A stretch of DNA of 64,000 bases from 34-65-8 sp046294735 (lineage in GTDB: Bacteria; Pseudomonadota; Alphaproteobacteria; Sphingomonadales; Sphingomonadaceae): NCBI GenBank assembly GCA_046294735.1, contig JBKBKB010000003.1:62001-126000 (forward strand), given 5' to 3'. The translations under genes were made by a program, and so were the position numbers. Below, in pieces: positions 51,161 through 59,976 of this stretch (positions are counted from its first letter, which is position 1; each line of letters opens with the position of its first letter). The notes under the pieces were generated by a model. The model saw only the letters and a list, made by a program, of their open reading frames with translations. It had not been told where the DNA came from and searched no databases.

Positions 51161-53512
51161 ATGCCCAGTTTTGCCCAAAGCCTCGAGAAGACGCTCCATG
51201 CTGCGCTTGGTAACGCTTCGGAACGCCGCCATGAATACGCGACACTCGAGCATTTGCTGCTGGCGTTGATCGATGATGACGATGCCGCGCAGGTGATGAA
51301 CGCTTGCGGCGTCGACGTGGCCGAACTGGGAGAGGTGGTGAAGCAGTACCTCGATCAGGAATACCAATCGCTCAAGATCGACGAAGATGCCGATCCGCAG
51401 CCGACTGCGGGTTTCCAACGGGTTATCCAGCGCGCCATCCTCCACGTCCAGTCGAGCGGCAAGGACACGGTAACCGGCGCAAACGTGCTGGTCGCCCTGT
51501 TTTCCGAGCGCGATTCCTATGCAGTCTATTTCCTCCAACAGCAGGACATGAGCCGCCTCGATGCGGTCAGTTTCATCAGCCATGGCATCGGCAAGGGCGG
51601 AAAGCAGATCGAGAACCGCTCGCCCAAGGGGGCGGAGGCCAAGGACGAGCAGGAAACCAAGGGCGAGGCGAACAAGAAGGAAACCGCGCTCGACCAGTTC
51701 ACCGTCAACCTCAACCTCAAGGCCGAAGCGGGCAAGGTCGATCCGCTGATCGGGCGGGGACCGGAAGTCGACCGGACGATCCAGATCCTGTGCCGCCGGA
51801 GCAAGAACAACCCACTCTATGTCGGCGATCCCGGCGTCGGGAAAACCGCCATCGCGGAAGGTCTGGCACGCAAGATCGTCGAGGGCGAAGTGCCCGAAGT
51901 CCTCAAGGATGCTGTAATCTACTCGCTTGACATGGGGGCGCTGCTGGCCGGCACGCGTTATCGCGGCGATTTCGAGGAGCGCCTCAAGCAGGTGGTTGGC
52001 GAACTGGAGCAAATGCCCGAGGCGGTGCTGTTCATCGACGAGATTCACACGGTGATCGGAGCCGGCGCCACCAGTGGCGGGGCGATGGACGCCTCCAACC
52101 TGCTCAAGCCAGCCCTGTCCGGCGGGACGATCCGCTGCATTGGATCGACCACCTACAAGGAGTTCCGCAACCACTTCGAGAAAGACCGCGCCCTGCTGCG
52201 CCGGTTCCAGAAGATCGACGTCAACGAGCCGACCGTCGAGGACACGATCAAGATCCTGAAAGGCCTCAAGAGCGCGTTCGAATCGCACCACAAGGTCAGT
52301 TACACCCCCGACGCGATCAAGACGGCGGTGGAATTGTCGGCGCGCTACATCAACGACCGCAAACTGCCCGACAAGGCGATCGACGTGATCGACGAAGTCG
52401 GCGCGATGCAGATGCTGGTGCCGCCGAACCGGCGCAAGAAGAAGATCACCGCGCGCGAGATCGAAGCAGTCATCGCCACGATGGCGCGGATTCCGCCCAA
52501 GACCGTGTCCAGCGACGACAAGAAGGCGCTCGAGAACCTGGAGCGCGATCTCAAGCACGTCGTATTCGGGCAGGACGAGGCGATCCACCGCCTGTCGACC
52601 GCGATGAAACTGAGCCGCGCGGGCCTGCGCGATCCGGACAAGCCGATTGGCAGTTTCCTCTTCAGTGGTCCCACCGGCGTCGGCAAGACCGAGGTCGCGC
52701 GCCAGCTGGCGAGCATCATGGGCATCGAATTGAAGCGGTTCGACATGTCCGAATATATGGAGCGGCACTCGGTCAGCCGGTTGATCGGCGCACCTCCGGG
52801 CTATGTCGGCTATGACCAGGGCGGCCTGCTGACCGATGCAATCGACCAGAACCCGCATTGCGTGCTGCTGCTCGACGAGATCGAGAAAGCCCATCCTGAC
52901 CTGTTCAACATCCTGCTGCAGGTGATGGATAACGGCCGCCTGACCGATCACCACGGCAAGACGGTCGATTTCCGCAACGTGGTGCTGATCATGACCACCA
53001 ATGCCGGTGCCGCGCAGATGGCGACGCAGGGCATCGGTTTCGGCGACGTGTCCAAGGAAGACGCGGGCGAGGAAGCGGTGAAGAAGATGTTCACCCCGGA
53101 ATTCCGCAACCGCCTCGATGCGATCGTGCCGTTCGCCTATCTCGGCAAGGAAACGGTCGGCCGGGTGGTCGACAAGTTCATCCTCCAGCTCGAACTGCAG
53201 CTGGCCGAACAGAACGTCGACATCCAGTTCGACCAGGATGCACGGAAATGGCTCGGCGACAAGGGATACGACAAGCTTTACGGCGCCCGCCCGATGGCCC
53301 GCCTGATCCAGGAAAAGATCAAGCAGCCGCTGGCCGAGGAGCTGCTGTTCGGGAAGCTTACCGATGGCGGCGAGGTCCATGTCAGCGTGAAGGATGGCAA
53401 GCCCATGTTCGAACTGACCCCGGCGCCGCCCAAGGTCAAGGCATTGAAGAAGAAGCCGGTGGCGCGCAGGAAGCCGGTCTCCAAAGCGCCCGAAGGCGAA
53501 AGCGGAGCCTGA
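51161..53512 (+). CDS. clpA: ATP-dependent Clp protease ATP-binding subunit ClpA
   Basis: 783-residue AAA+ unfoldase feeding ClpP. The double Clp_N repeat occupies about 1-140. The first Walker A motif is GDPGVGKTAIAEG (about 223-235) with DEIHTVIGAGAT following. The second is SGPTGVGKTEVA (about 501-512) with Walker B LLLDEIEKAHPD (about 568-579). The ClpP-docking loop reads IGF (about 624-626) instead of the usual IGL; both are known in Clp ATPases. The C-terminus has a 30-residue Lys/Pro-rich tail. clpS is not adjacent, although clpS-clpA pairs are common. No clpP gene is in the window. Confidence 0.95.
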   Translation: MPSFAQSLEKTLHAALGNASERRHEYATLEHLLLALIDDDDAAQVMNACGVDVAELGEVVKQYLDQEYQSLKIDEDADPQPTAGFQRVIQRAILHVQSSGKDTVTGANVLVALFSERDSYAVYFLQQQDMSRLDAVSFISHGIGKGGKQIENRSPKGAEAKDEQETKGEANKKETALDQFTVNLNLKAEAGKVDPLIGRGPEVDRTIQILCRRSKNNPLYVGDPGVGKTAIAEGLARKIVEGEVPEVLKDAVIYSLDMGALLAGTRYRGDFEERLKQVVGELEQMPEAVLFIDEIHTVIGAGATSGGAMDASNLLKPALSGGTIRCIGSTTYKEFRNHFEKDRALLRRFQKIDVNEPTVEDTIKILKGLKSAFESHHKVSYTPDAIKTAVELSARYINDRKLPDKAIDVIDEVGAMQMLVPPNRRKKKITAREIEAVIATMARIPPKTVSSDDKKALENLERDLKHVVFGQDEAIHRLSTAMKLSRAGLRDPDKPIGSFLFSGPTGVGKTEVARQLASIMGIELKRFDMSEYMERHSVSRLIGAPPGYVGYDQGGLLTDAIDQNPHCVLLLDEIEKAHPDLFNILLQVMDNGRLTDHHGKTVDFRNVVLIMTTNAGAAQMATQGIGFGDVSKEDAGEEAVKKMFTPEFRNRLDAIVPFAYLGKETVGRVVDKFILQLELQLAEQNVDIQFDQDARKWLGDKGYDKLYGARPMARLIQEKIKQPLAEELLFGKLTDGGEVHVSVKDGKPMFELTPAPPKVKALKKKPVARRKPVSKAPEGESGA

Positions 53513-53597
53513 GCAGCCCGCAAGAGCTGCGCTTTCCGCGCAGGGGACAGGGACAGCGGCAGGGGAACGGTTGGCCTGACCAGGTTTTGAGCGTGTG

Positions 53598-54602
53598 ATG
53601 GCGCAACCTTTTTCCTGGATCCGGCCCGGACCGCACGGCATCTGGGTCGAACCGGCCGATGTCTGGATCGACCCGTCGCGCGCGGTCGATCGTGCGCTGG
53701 TGACCCACGGTCATGCCGACCATGCACGCGGTGGGCATGGCACGACCATGGCCACGCCCGAAACGCTGGCGATCATGGAACTGCGCTATGCCACGCGGGA
53801 GGGGGCGGTGCCGGTCGGCTATGGCGAGACGATCCACCTGTCGGGCGGGGTCGACGCAACCTTCATCCCGGCCGGTCACGTGCTCGGCAGCGCTCAGGTC
53901 GTGCTGAAGCATTCAGGTGAAAAGGTCATCATTACAGGTGATTATAAGCGACGTCATGACCCGACTTGCGCGCCCTTCGTGGTCGCGCAGTGCGATGTCT
54001 TTATCACCGAGGCAACCTTCGGCCTGCCGCTGTTCACCCATCCGCCAATAAGTGAGGAGATCGCCAGGCTGCTTGGCCAGCTGTCCGCCGAACCGGACCG
54101 GTGCGTGCTGGTCGGTGCCTATGCCCTGGGAAAGGCGCAGCGGGTGATCGCGGAGCTGCGCACGGCAGGGCATGACCAGCCCATCTGGCTCCACGGCGCC
54201 ATGGAAAGGATGTGCCGGCTCTACGAGGAACATGGTGTGCCACTCGGCGAACTGCGCCTGGTCAGCGATGCAAAGAAGGACGACCTGCGCGGTCAGATCG
54301 TGGTATGCCCGCCCGCCGCGCTCAACGACCGCTGGAGCCGCCGCCTGCCCGATCCGGTCACGGCCATGGCAAGCGGCTGGATGCGGGTGCGTCAGCGCGC
54401 CCGCCAGCGGGGGGTCGAACTGCCGCTGGTCATCTCCGATCATGCCGACTGGAACGAACTCACCGCCACGATCGAGCAGGTAAACCCGCAGGAGACCTGG
54501 ATTACCCATGGGCGCGAGGATGCGCTGCTGCGCTGGTGCGAGCTGCACCAGCGCAAGGCGCGCGCACTGGCGCTAGTCGGCTACGAGGACGAGGACGATT
54601 AG
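53598..54602 (+). CDS. Ligase-associated DNA exonuclease, metallo-beta-lactamase fold
   Basis: 334 residues. The metal motif HGHADHARGG is at 37-46. GHVLGSAQ (about 96-103) and GDYKRRHDPTC (about 114-124) are typical of the beta-CASP group and of the TIGR04122-type exonuclease found beside PP_1105-type ATP-dependent ligases. It degrades or trims DNA ends, probably in cross-link or cisplatin damage repair. The gene ends four bases before the ligase start. ATG 53598 is used; GTG at 53595 is equally possible. Confidence 0.92.
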   Translation: MAQPFSWIRPGPHGIWVEPADVWIDPSRAVDRALVTHGHADHARGGHGTTMATPETLAIMELRYATREGAVPVGYGETIHLSGGVDATFIPAGHVLGSAQVVLKHSGEKVIITGDYKRRHDPTCAPFVVAQCDVFITEATFGLPLFTHPPISEEIARLLGQLSAEPDRCVLVGAYALGKAQRVIAELRTAGHDQPIWLHGAMERMCRLYEEHGVPLGELRLVSDAKKDDLRGQIVVCPPAALNDRWSRRLPDPVTAMASGWMRVRQRARQRGVELPLVISDHADWNELTATIEQVNPQETWITHGREDALLRWCELHQRKARALALVGYEDEDD

Positions 54603-54605
54603 CCG

Positions 54606-56216
54606 GTGGAACGCTTTGCCGCCTTGCTCGATGCCCTCGTCTACACCACCAGTCGCAACCGCAAGCTGGGGCTGATGGCCGGGTATCTGCGCGAAACCCC
54701 GGACCCTGACCGGGGCTGGGCGCTCGCCGCGCTGGCCGGCGGGCTCGACTTTCCGGCGGTCAAAAGCTCCACCGTGCGTGCGCTGCTGATGGAGCGGATT
54801 GACCCGGTGCTGTGGACGCTGAGCCGCGACTTTGTCGGCGATACGGCTGAGACCGCCAGCCTGCTCTGGCCCGCTCCGCCTGCCGCGCCCACGCCGCCTG
54901 CCGCGCCCACGCCGCCGCGCGTAAGCGAAGCGGTTGACCTGCTTTTGGCCATGACCCGCACGAGCGTCAGCACGGATCTTGCCGCATTGCTGGACCGGCT
55001 CGATGCACCGGGCCGCTTCGCCCTGCTCAAGCTGGCCACCGGCGGTATGCGGATCGGCGTGTCCAGCCGTTTGGCCAAGACTGCTTTCGCGCAGGCCTTC
55101 GCGGTCGAAGTTGAGCAGGTCGAGGAATACTGGCACGGGCTTGCCCCACCCTACCGGGAACTGTTTGCCTGGGCGGCAGACGGCGCCCCCCCGCCCGATA
55201 TCGACAACCTGCCGACCTTCCGTCCGTTCATGCTGGCGCATCCGCTGGAGGGCGGCATGGTTGATCTGGCCGATTATGCGGCGGAATGGAAATGGGACGG
55301 GATCCGGGTCCAACTGGTCCGCGCGGGTGAGCAGACGCGGCTGTTCTCCCGCTCGGGCGATGATATTTCCGCCACGTTCCCCGAATTGCTGGGCGGCCTG
55401 CCGTTTCCGGTTGTGCTCGATGGCGAACTGCTGGTGCGCGGGACGCAACAGGGCGGCGAAACAGGCGGGGCAGCCAGTTTCAACGCCCTGCAGCAACGGC
55501 TCGGGCGCAAGACCGTGAGCAAGGCGATGCTGGCGGGCTATCCGGCCTTCGTGCGGCTCTACGACGTACTGATTGCCGAAGGTCGCGACTGGCGCGCGCA
55601 ACCGTGGCACGAACGGCGCGCGGCCCTCGAGGCGCTGTTGCCGCGCCTGCCCGCGGCGCATTTCGACCTCAGCGAAGTCGTCCCCGCCCGCGATTTCGAC
55701 CATTTGGCGCAGATCAGGGCCAGCGCGCGGGACGAGGCCATCGAGGGGCTGATGCTCAAGCGGCGCGACAGCCCCTATGTCGCCGGGCGGCGGACCGGCT
55801 TGTGGTATAAGTGGAAACGCGACCCGCTGCTGGTCGATTGCGTGCTGATGTATGCCCAGCGCGGCAGCGGCAAACGCTCCAGCTTCTATTCCGACTACAC
55901 CTTCGGGTGCTGGGACGGCGATCCGGATTCAGGCGCCGAGCTGCTCCCAGTGGGCAAGGCCTATTCCGGCTTCACCGACGAAGAACTGAAACGGCTGGAC
56001 CGGCATGTGCGGCAGAACACCCTCAACCGGTTCGGCCCGGTCCGCGAAGTGAGCCGCAGCCTGGTGTTCGAAGTCGCGTTCGACAGCATCCATGCAAGCA
56101 AGCGGCACAAGAGCGGTCTCGCCATGCGCTTCCCCCGCATCCACCGCATCCGGTGGGACAAGCCGGTGCACGAGGCGGACCAGATCGCGACACTGCGGGG
56201 CTTGATCAGGGATTGA
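54606..56216 (+). CDS. ATP-dependent DNA ligase, cisplatin-damage-response type
   Basis: 536 residues from a GTG start. The N-terminal domain (about 1-200) is the helical DNA-binding part, interrupted by a Pro/Ala stretch near 89-105 encoded by the tandem repeat. The nucleotidyltransferase core has EWKWDGIRVQLV with the adenylated Lys229, VLDGELLVRG near 271-280 and EGLMLKRRDSPY with later conserved Lys. The C-terminal OB domain ends FPRIHRIRWDK. Normally this ligase and exonuclease sit with an Lhr-type helicase and a PdeM-type phosphoesterase; neither is next here. It is probably part of an interstrand-cross-link repair set. Confidence 0.92.
   Translation: MERFAALLDALVYTTSRNRKLGLMAGYLRETPDPDRGWALAALAGGLDFPAVKSSTVRALLMERIDPVLWTLSRDFVGDTAETASLLWPAPPAAPTPPAAPTPPRVSEAVDLLLAMTRTSVSTDLAALLDRLDAPGRFALLKLATGGMRIGVSSRLAKTAFAQAFAVEVEQVEEYWHGLAPPYRELFAWAADGAPPPDIDNLPTFRPFMLAHPLEGGMVDLADYAAEWKWDGIRVQLVRAGEQTRLFSRSGDDISATFPELLGGLPFPVVLDGELLVRGTQQGGETGGAASFNALQQRLGRKTVSKAMLAGYPAFVRLYDVLIAEGRDWRAQPWHERRAALEALLPRLPAAHFDLSEVVPARDFDHLAQIRASARDEAIEGLMLKRRDSPYVAGRRTGLWYKWKRDPLLVDCVLMYAQRGSGKRSSFYSDYTFGCWDGDPDSGAELLPVGKAYSGFTDEELKRLDRHVRQNTLNRFGPVREVSRSLVFEVAFDSIHASKRHKSGLAMRFPRIHRIRWDKPVHEADQIATLRGLIRD
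54876..54911 (+). repeat. 18-base in-frame tandem repeat in the DNA ligase gene
   Basis: Two exact copies of CCGCCTGCCGCGCCCACG (54876-54893 and 54894-54911) are followed by a partial third. They encode a Pro/Ala/Thr spacer in the ligase N-terminal region and could change length by slippage without a frameshift. Confidence 0.9.
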
Positions 56217-56269
56217 TCGGGCCTGCCTTGTCGCTTGCTAGAACCCCTGGCGATCGATAATTGCAAACC

Positions 56270-57532
56270 ATGCAACCCAAAATTTTGACGACAATGCGGG
56301 ATTATTCTCCGGCATTGTTGCTGTCCGATGCTCTCGCCGGTCTCACCGTGGCGCTCGTGGCGTTGCCGCTCAGCATCGCAATCGCGATTGCCTCCGGTGC
56401 CGACCCAGCCAAGGGACTGGTCACTGCGATTATCGGCGGTTTGCTGATCTCGCTGCTGGGCGGCAGCCGGGTGCAGATTGGCGGGCCGACTGGCGCTTTC
56501 ATCGTCGTGGTGTTTGGAGTGGTGGCCGATCACGGCTATGATGGGCTGGTGCTGGCAACGCTGATGGCCGGTGTAATCCTGATCGTTGCCGGGTGGCTGC
56601 GGGTGGGCAAGCTGATCGCCTTTGTTCCCGAAGCGGTGGTCAACGGCTTTACCATCGGCATTGCCATCATCATCGGCTTCAGCCAGCTCGGCGACCTGCT
56701 GGGGCTCGATTTGCGCGGCGTCTCCGCAGAGATTACTGAAAAGGCATCCGCAATCTGGGCGGCGCGGCGCGAGATAAACCCGGCGGCGCTGACCACCGGC
56801 GTGGCCGCCATGGTTTTGATCGTGGCAATGCGCCGTGCTTTTCCGCGCTTTCCAGGGCTAGTAGTGGCGATGGCGGTGGCTTCCGCGATGGTTGCACTTG
56901 CGGCCCTTCCGGTGGAAACCATCGCCGGGCGTTATGGCGAATTGCCGCGCACTCTGCCGTGGCCGGCGATCCCCCAGATCACCTTGCCGCGCGTTATCGA
57001 ACTGCTGCCATCGGCGCTGGTCATAGCCTTCCTCGCCGCAGTGGAATCCCTGCTTTCAGCGATGGTCGCCGACCGGATGATCGGCAGCCAGCACCGCCCC
57101 AATGCGGAGGTAAGCGCGCAGGGGTGGGCAAACGTCGGCTCAGCGCTGTTTGGCGGGATGCCCGCAACCGGCGCGATCGCGCGCACCGCCACCAACGTCA
57201 ATGCCGGGGGCAAAACCCCGATGGCCGGCGTGCTGCACGCGGTGTTTATCCTGCTCATCATGCTGATCGCTGCTCCGGTGGCAGGATATCTGGTGCTTCC
57301 CGCGCTGGCGGGACTGCTGTTGATCACCGCATGGAACATGAGCGAGCCGCACAAGTGGCGCAGTTACTGGGCCGAGCCGGTCGAAAACCGCGTGCTGCTG
57401 ATCCTGACGCTGGTGCTGACGGTGGTGGCCGATCTTACGATCGCGATCGGCACCGGAGTGGCGCTCGGTCTGCTGCTGCGGTTGAAGAACAGCGGCATCA
57501 AGCTGCCCGAATGGAACGGCCCAGAACGCTAA
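56270..57532 (+). CDS. SulP family anion transporter without STAS domain
   Basis: 420 residues with about twelve hydrophobic segments. The N-terminal GLTVALVALPLSIAIAIASG (about 25-44) and GGSRVQIGGPTGAF (about 64-77) are SulP signatures. The protein ends within a few residues of the last membrane helix (LGLLLRLKNSGIKLPEWNGPER), so it lacks the cytosolic STAS domain that most SulP members carry. Substrates in the family include sulfate, bicarbonate and dicarboxylates. Because a gamma-carbonic anhydrase gene lies just downstream on the other strand, bicarbonate is an idea, not a conclusion. ATG 56270 is chosen; TTG 56261 is an alternative. Confidence 0.88.
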   Translation: MQPKILTTMRDYSPALLLSDALAGLTVALVALPLSIAIAIASGADPAKGLVTAIIGGLLISLLGGSRVQIGGPTGAFIVVVFGVVADHGYDGLVLATLMAGVILIVAGWLRVGKLIAFVPEAVVNGFTIGIAIIIGFSQLGDLLGLDLRGVSAEITEKASAIWAARREINPAALTTGVAAMVLIVAMRRAFPRFPGLVVAMAVASAMVALAALPVETIAGRYGELPRTLPWPAIPQITLPRVIELLPSALVIAFLAAVESLLSAMVADRMIGSQHRPNAEVSAQGWANVGSALFGGMPATGAIARTATNVNAGGKTPMAGVLHAVFILLIMLIAAPVAGYLVLPALAGLLLITAWNMSEPHKWRSYWAEPVENRVLLILTLVLTVVADLTIAIGTGVALGLLLRLKNSGIKLPEWNGPER

Positions 57533-57813
57533 CCGCGGTCGATCCGAAACAGTTTATGCCGCGAAGTCGGCCCGCGCAGCAAGGTGATGCACGAACGTGG
57601 GAGATCAAGCGCCCGCGCCAGCAATCCGGCCACTGCTTCGTTGGCGGCGCCCTTGTCTGCCGGCGCGCGCACCTTCACCTGCACGGCGCCACCGGCCAGC
57701 GTTACCGATTCCTCGCGCGCACCGGGGGTGACCCGCACCGCCAACCGCCCTTCGGCATCAATGCAGGCGCGCAGGGAAGCCATGTCAGGCAGGGTTGCCT
57801 GCGGACGCGCCAT
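57529..57813 (-). CDS. DUF167 (YggU) family protein
   Basis: 94 residues. The core reads LAVRVTPGAREESV (about 23-36), VQVKVRAPADKGAANEAV (about 43-60) and ALDLPRSCITLLRGPTSRHKLF (about 67-88), which fits DUF167 with its conserved KGxAN and GxxSRxK motifs. Function is unknown. The stop overlaps the convergent SulP stop by four bases. The ATG at 57813 shares a base with the gamma-carbonic anhydrase stop (TGATG). Confidence 0.92.
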   Translation of the reverse strand: MARPQATLPDMASLRACIDAEGRLAVRVTPGAREESVTLAGGAVQVKVRAPADKGAANEAVAGLLARALDLPRSCITLLRGPTSRHKLFRIDRG

Positions 57814-58379
57814 CAGAGCGCAGCAGCGACCGCTTCGGCATGATGCTTCGCATTCTCGGCGTAGTGCGCCACCCCGATCCGCATCCCGGCAATCGCTGCA
57901 TCGTTGAGCTCGCGCAGCGGCTTGGCTGGTCGCCCGGCCCACAGCATGCGCGGTTCCATCACCTTTCCTTCGGTCAGCATGGCCCCTGCCGCCAGCATGG
58001 CATCCGAGCCGATCACCGCCTTGTTCATCACGATCGCGCCGAGGCCGACAAAGCCGCGATCATGGATCGTGCAGCCGTGCACCATCGCCATGTGGCCGAT
58101 CAACACATCATCGCCGATCACCAGCGGGCTGCCATCGGGATCGCCCGGGCGCGGCGGATCGCAGTGGAGCACGCTGCCATCCTGAACATTGGTGCGCTCA
58201 CCAATGCGGATGCTGAATACGTCGGCGCGCAGCACGCAGTTGTACCATACCGAACTGCCGGCCCCGATCTCGACATCGCCGATGATCGTGCAACCGGGGG
58301 CGATGAAAGCGGATTCATGGATCTTCGGTGTCTTGCCGTGGATCGGAACAATATTCACGCCGGGGCGGTGCAGGGTCAT
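57813..58379 (-). CDS. Gamma-carbonic anhydrase family protein
   Basis: 188 residues, with left-handed beta-helix hexapeptides over about 20-160 and a C-terminal helix. The zinc-type histidines lie in VLHCD (about 70-74) and GHMAMVHGC (about 94-102). The family also includes proteins with no carbonic anhydrase activity. It sits in a run with overlaps to DUF167 downstream and GNAT upstream. Conversion of carbon dioxide and bicarbonate is likely but unproven. Confidence 0.9.
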   Translation of the reverse strand: MTLHRPGVNIVPIHGKTPKIHESAFIAPGCTIIGDVEIGAGSSVWYNCVLRADVFSIRIGERTNVQDGSVLHCDPPRPGDPDGSPLVIGDDVLIGHMAMVHGCTIHDRGFVGLGAIVMNKAVIGSDAMLAAGAMLTEGKVMEPRMLWAGRPAKPLRELNDAAIAGMRIGVAHYAENAKHHAEAVAAAL

Positions 58380-58939
58380 GGACGGCTCTCCCAGGTTGGC
58401 CGGTCAATGGAATAGACAATGGTATCACGCCACGGTGGGTCGTAACGGTGATCGGGATAATCGAGGTCCACCCGGCGGCGCATTCCAAGACGCTTCATCA
58501 GGCCCCAGCTGGCGCTGTTGCCCTCGACAGTCAATGCGACCACCTCTTCCGCGCCGAACCGCTCGAACGCCAGCGCCAGGGACGCGAGCGCCGCCTCCCT
58601 GGCGTAGCCGTGGCCCCAGGCATCCTCGCGCAGGCGCCAGCCGATCTCGACCATGCCGGTCACGGTCGATCCGGGGGCGTCGGCGCGCTTCAAACCACAG
58701 AATCCCAGCATCGCGCTGTCTGCATTGCGTTCCAGCGCCCAGAAGCAGAAGCCGTTGCGGCCAGCGCATTGCTCAACCCGGTCACGCTGCTTCGCTTCGC
58801 CGCCGGGGTCCAGCACCCCGCCGAGCCACTGCATCACTGCGGGGGTGTTGGTCACCCGGAAGAATGTAGCCCAGTCGGCATCGCCTTGCCAGCTTCGCAG
58901 CACCAGCCGCTCAGTCTCGTGGCGGAATGCGTCAGCCAT
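58376..58939 (-). CDS. GNAT family N-acetyltransferase (RimJ/RimL type)
   Basis: 187 residues. ETERLVLRSWQ (about 8-18) opens the fold, and WRLREDAWGHGYAREAALASLALAFERFG (about 103-131) carries the acetyl-CoA binding loop. GMRRRVDLDYPDHRY is near 150-164. Members of this group acetylate protein N-termini or small amines; the target is not predictable. It overlaps hemB by eight bases and the gamma-carbonic anhydrase gene by four. Confidence 0.85.
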   Translation of the reverse strand: MADAFRHETERLVLRSWQGDADWATFFRVTNTPAVMQWLGGVLDPGGEAKQRDRVEQCAGRNGFCFWALERNADSAMLGFCGLKRADAPGSTVTGMVEIGWRLREDAWGHGYAREAALASLALAFERFGAEEVVALTVEGNSASWGLMKRLGMRRRVDLDYPDHRYDPPWRDTIVYSIDRPTWESRP

Positions 58940-59933
58940 GGAGCAGGCGGGCGGCATGAGGCGCGTGATAGGTCAGCACGCCCGAACAACCGGCGCGCTT
59001 GAACGCGGTCAGCGTTTCCAGCACCAGTGCGTCCCGGTCCCCGGCCCCTGCCGCCGCCGCAGCCTCGATCATGGCGTATTCGCCGCTGACCTGATAGGCG
59101 AACACCGGCACTTCGAACCGTTCCTTCACCCGTCGCACGATATCGAGATAGGGCAGGCCGGGCTTGACCATCACGCTGTCAGCCCCTTCGGCAAGATCGA
59201 GCGCGACTTCCCGCAAGGCCTCTTCCCCGTTGGCGGGATCCATCTGGTAGGTCTTCTTGTCACCCTTGAGCAGGCCCCGGCTGCCAACCGCATCGCGGAA
59301 CGGCCCGTAGAAGGCGCTGGCATACTTGGCGGCATAGCTCATGATCTGGACATTTTGATGCCCGGCCATTTCCAGCGCCATCCGGATCGCCTTGACCCGC
59401 CCGTCCATCATGTCGGACGGGGCAATCACATCGGCCCCAGCATTGGCCTGGTTGACCGCCTGATCGACCAGCACGGCGACGGTATCATCGTTGATGACAT
59501 AGCCGGCCCCATCGACCAGTCCGTCCTGCCCATGTGCGGTATATGGGTCGAGCGCCACATCGGTCAGAATGCCCAGATCATGCCCGCAGGCATCGCGAAT
59601 CGCCCGAATCGCGCGGCACATCAGGTTGTCCGGGTTGAGCGCCTCCGCGCCGTCGTCGCTGCGGCGGTCGGTCGGCGTGTTGGGGAACAGCGCCACGCAC
59701 GGGATTCCCAGCGCCACCGCCTCCCTTGCCCGCGCGGCAATGCCATCAACCGACCAGCGCGACACTCCGGGCAAGCTGGCGATCGGTTCCTCCACCCCGC
59801 TGCCGGAGGTGACGAACAGCGGCCAGATCAGGTCCGAGGGGGCGAGCAGGATCTCGCGGTGAAGGGCGCGGCTCCAGGTACTGGCACGGGTGCGGCGTAA
59901 GCGGAGATTGGGATATGAACCGGTCATGGCCAT
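58932..59933 (-). CDS. hemB: Porphobilinogen synthase (delta-aminolevulinate dehydratase)
   Basis: 333-residue enzyme joining two 5-aminolevulinates for heme synthesis. The active-site lysines are in PSDMMDGRVKAIR and in MVKPGLPYLDIV. The segment that in zinc-type enzymes holds three Cys reads LTDVALDPYTAHGQDG, so the zinc site is absent and the enzyme is of the Mg/K-type known in many alphaproteobacteria. ATG 59933 is selected; ATG 59927 would shorten it by two residues. Confidence 0.95.
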   Translation of the reverse strand: MAMTGSYPNLRLRRTRASTWSRALHREILLAPSDLIWPLFVTSGSGVEEPIASLPGVSRWSVDGIAARAREAVALGIPCVALFPNTPTDRRSDDGAEALNPDNLMCRAIRAIRDACGHDLGILTDVALDPYTAHGQDGLVDGAGYVINDDTVAVLVDQAVNQANAGADVIAPSDMMDGRVKAIRMALEMAGHQNVQIMSYAAKYASAFYGPFRDAVGSRGLLKGDKKTYQMDPANGEEALREVALDLAEGADSVMVKPGLPYLDIVRRVKERFEVPVFAYQVSGEYAMIEAAAAAGAGDRDALVLETLTAFKRAGCSGVLTYHAPHAARLLHG

Positions 59934-59976
59934 GCGTCTGCCGCAATCGGCGGACGTGCGCAATGGAAGCGATGGG

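Noticed and set aside
53527..53543. Hairpin CTGCGC/GCGCAG after clpA as a terminator
   Set aside because: Six-base stem with no T run in either direction.
51140..53641. 833-residue open frame antisense to clpA
   Set aside because: Covers clpA exactly, has no protein-family features, and arises from the codon bias of a GC-rich gene.
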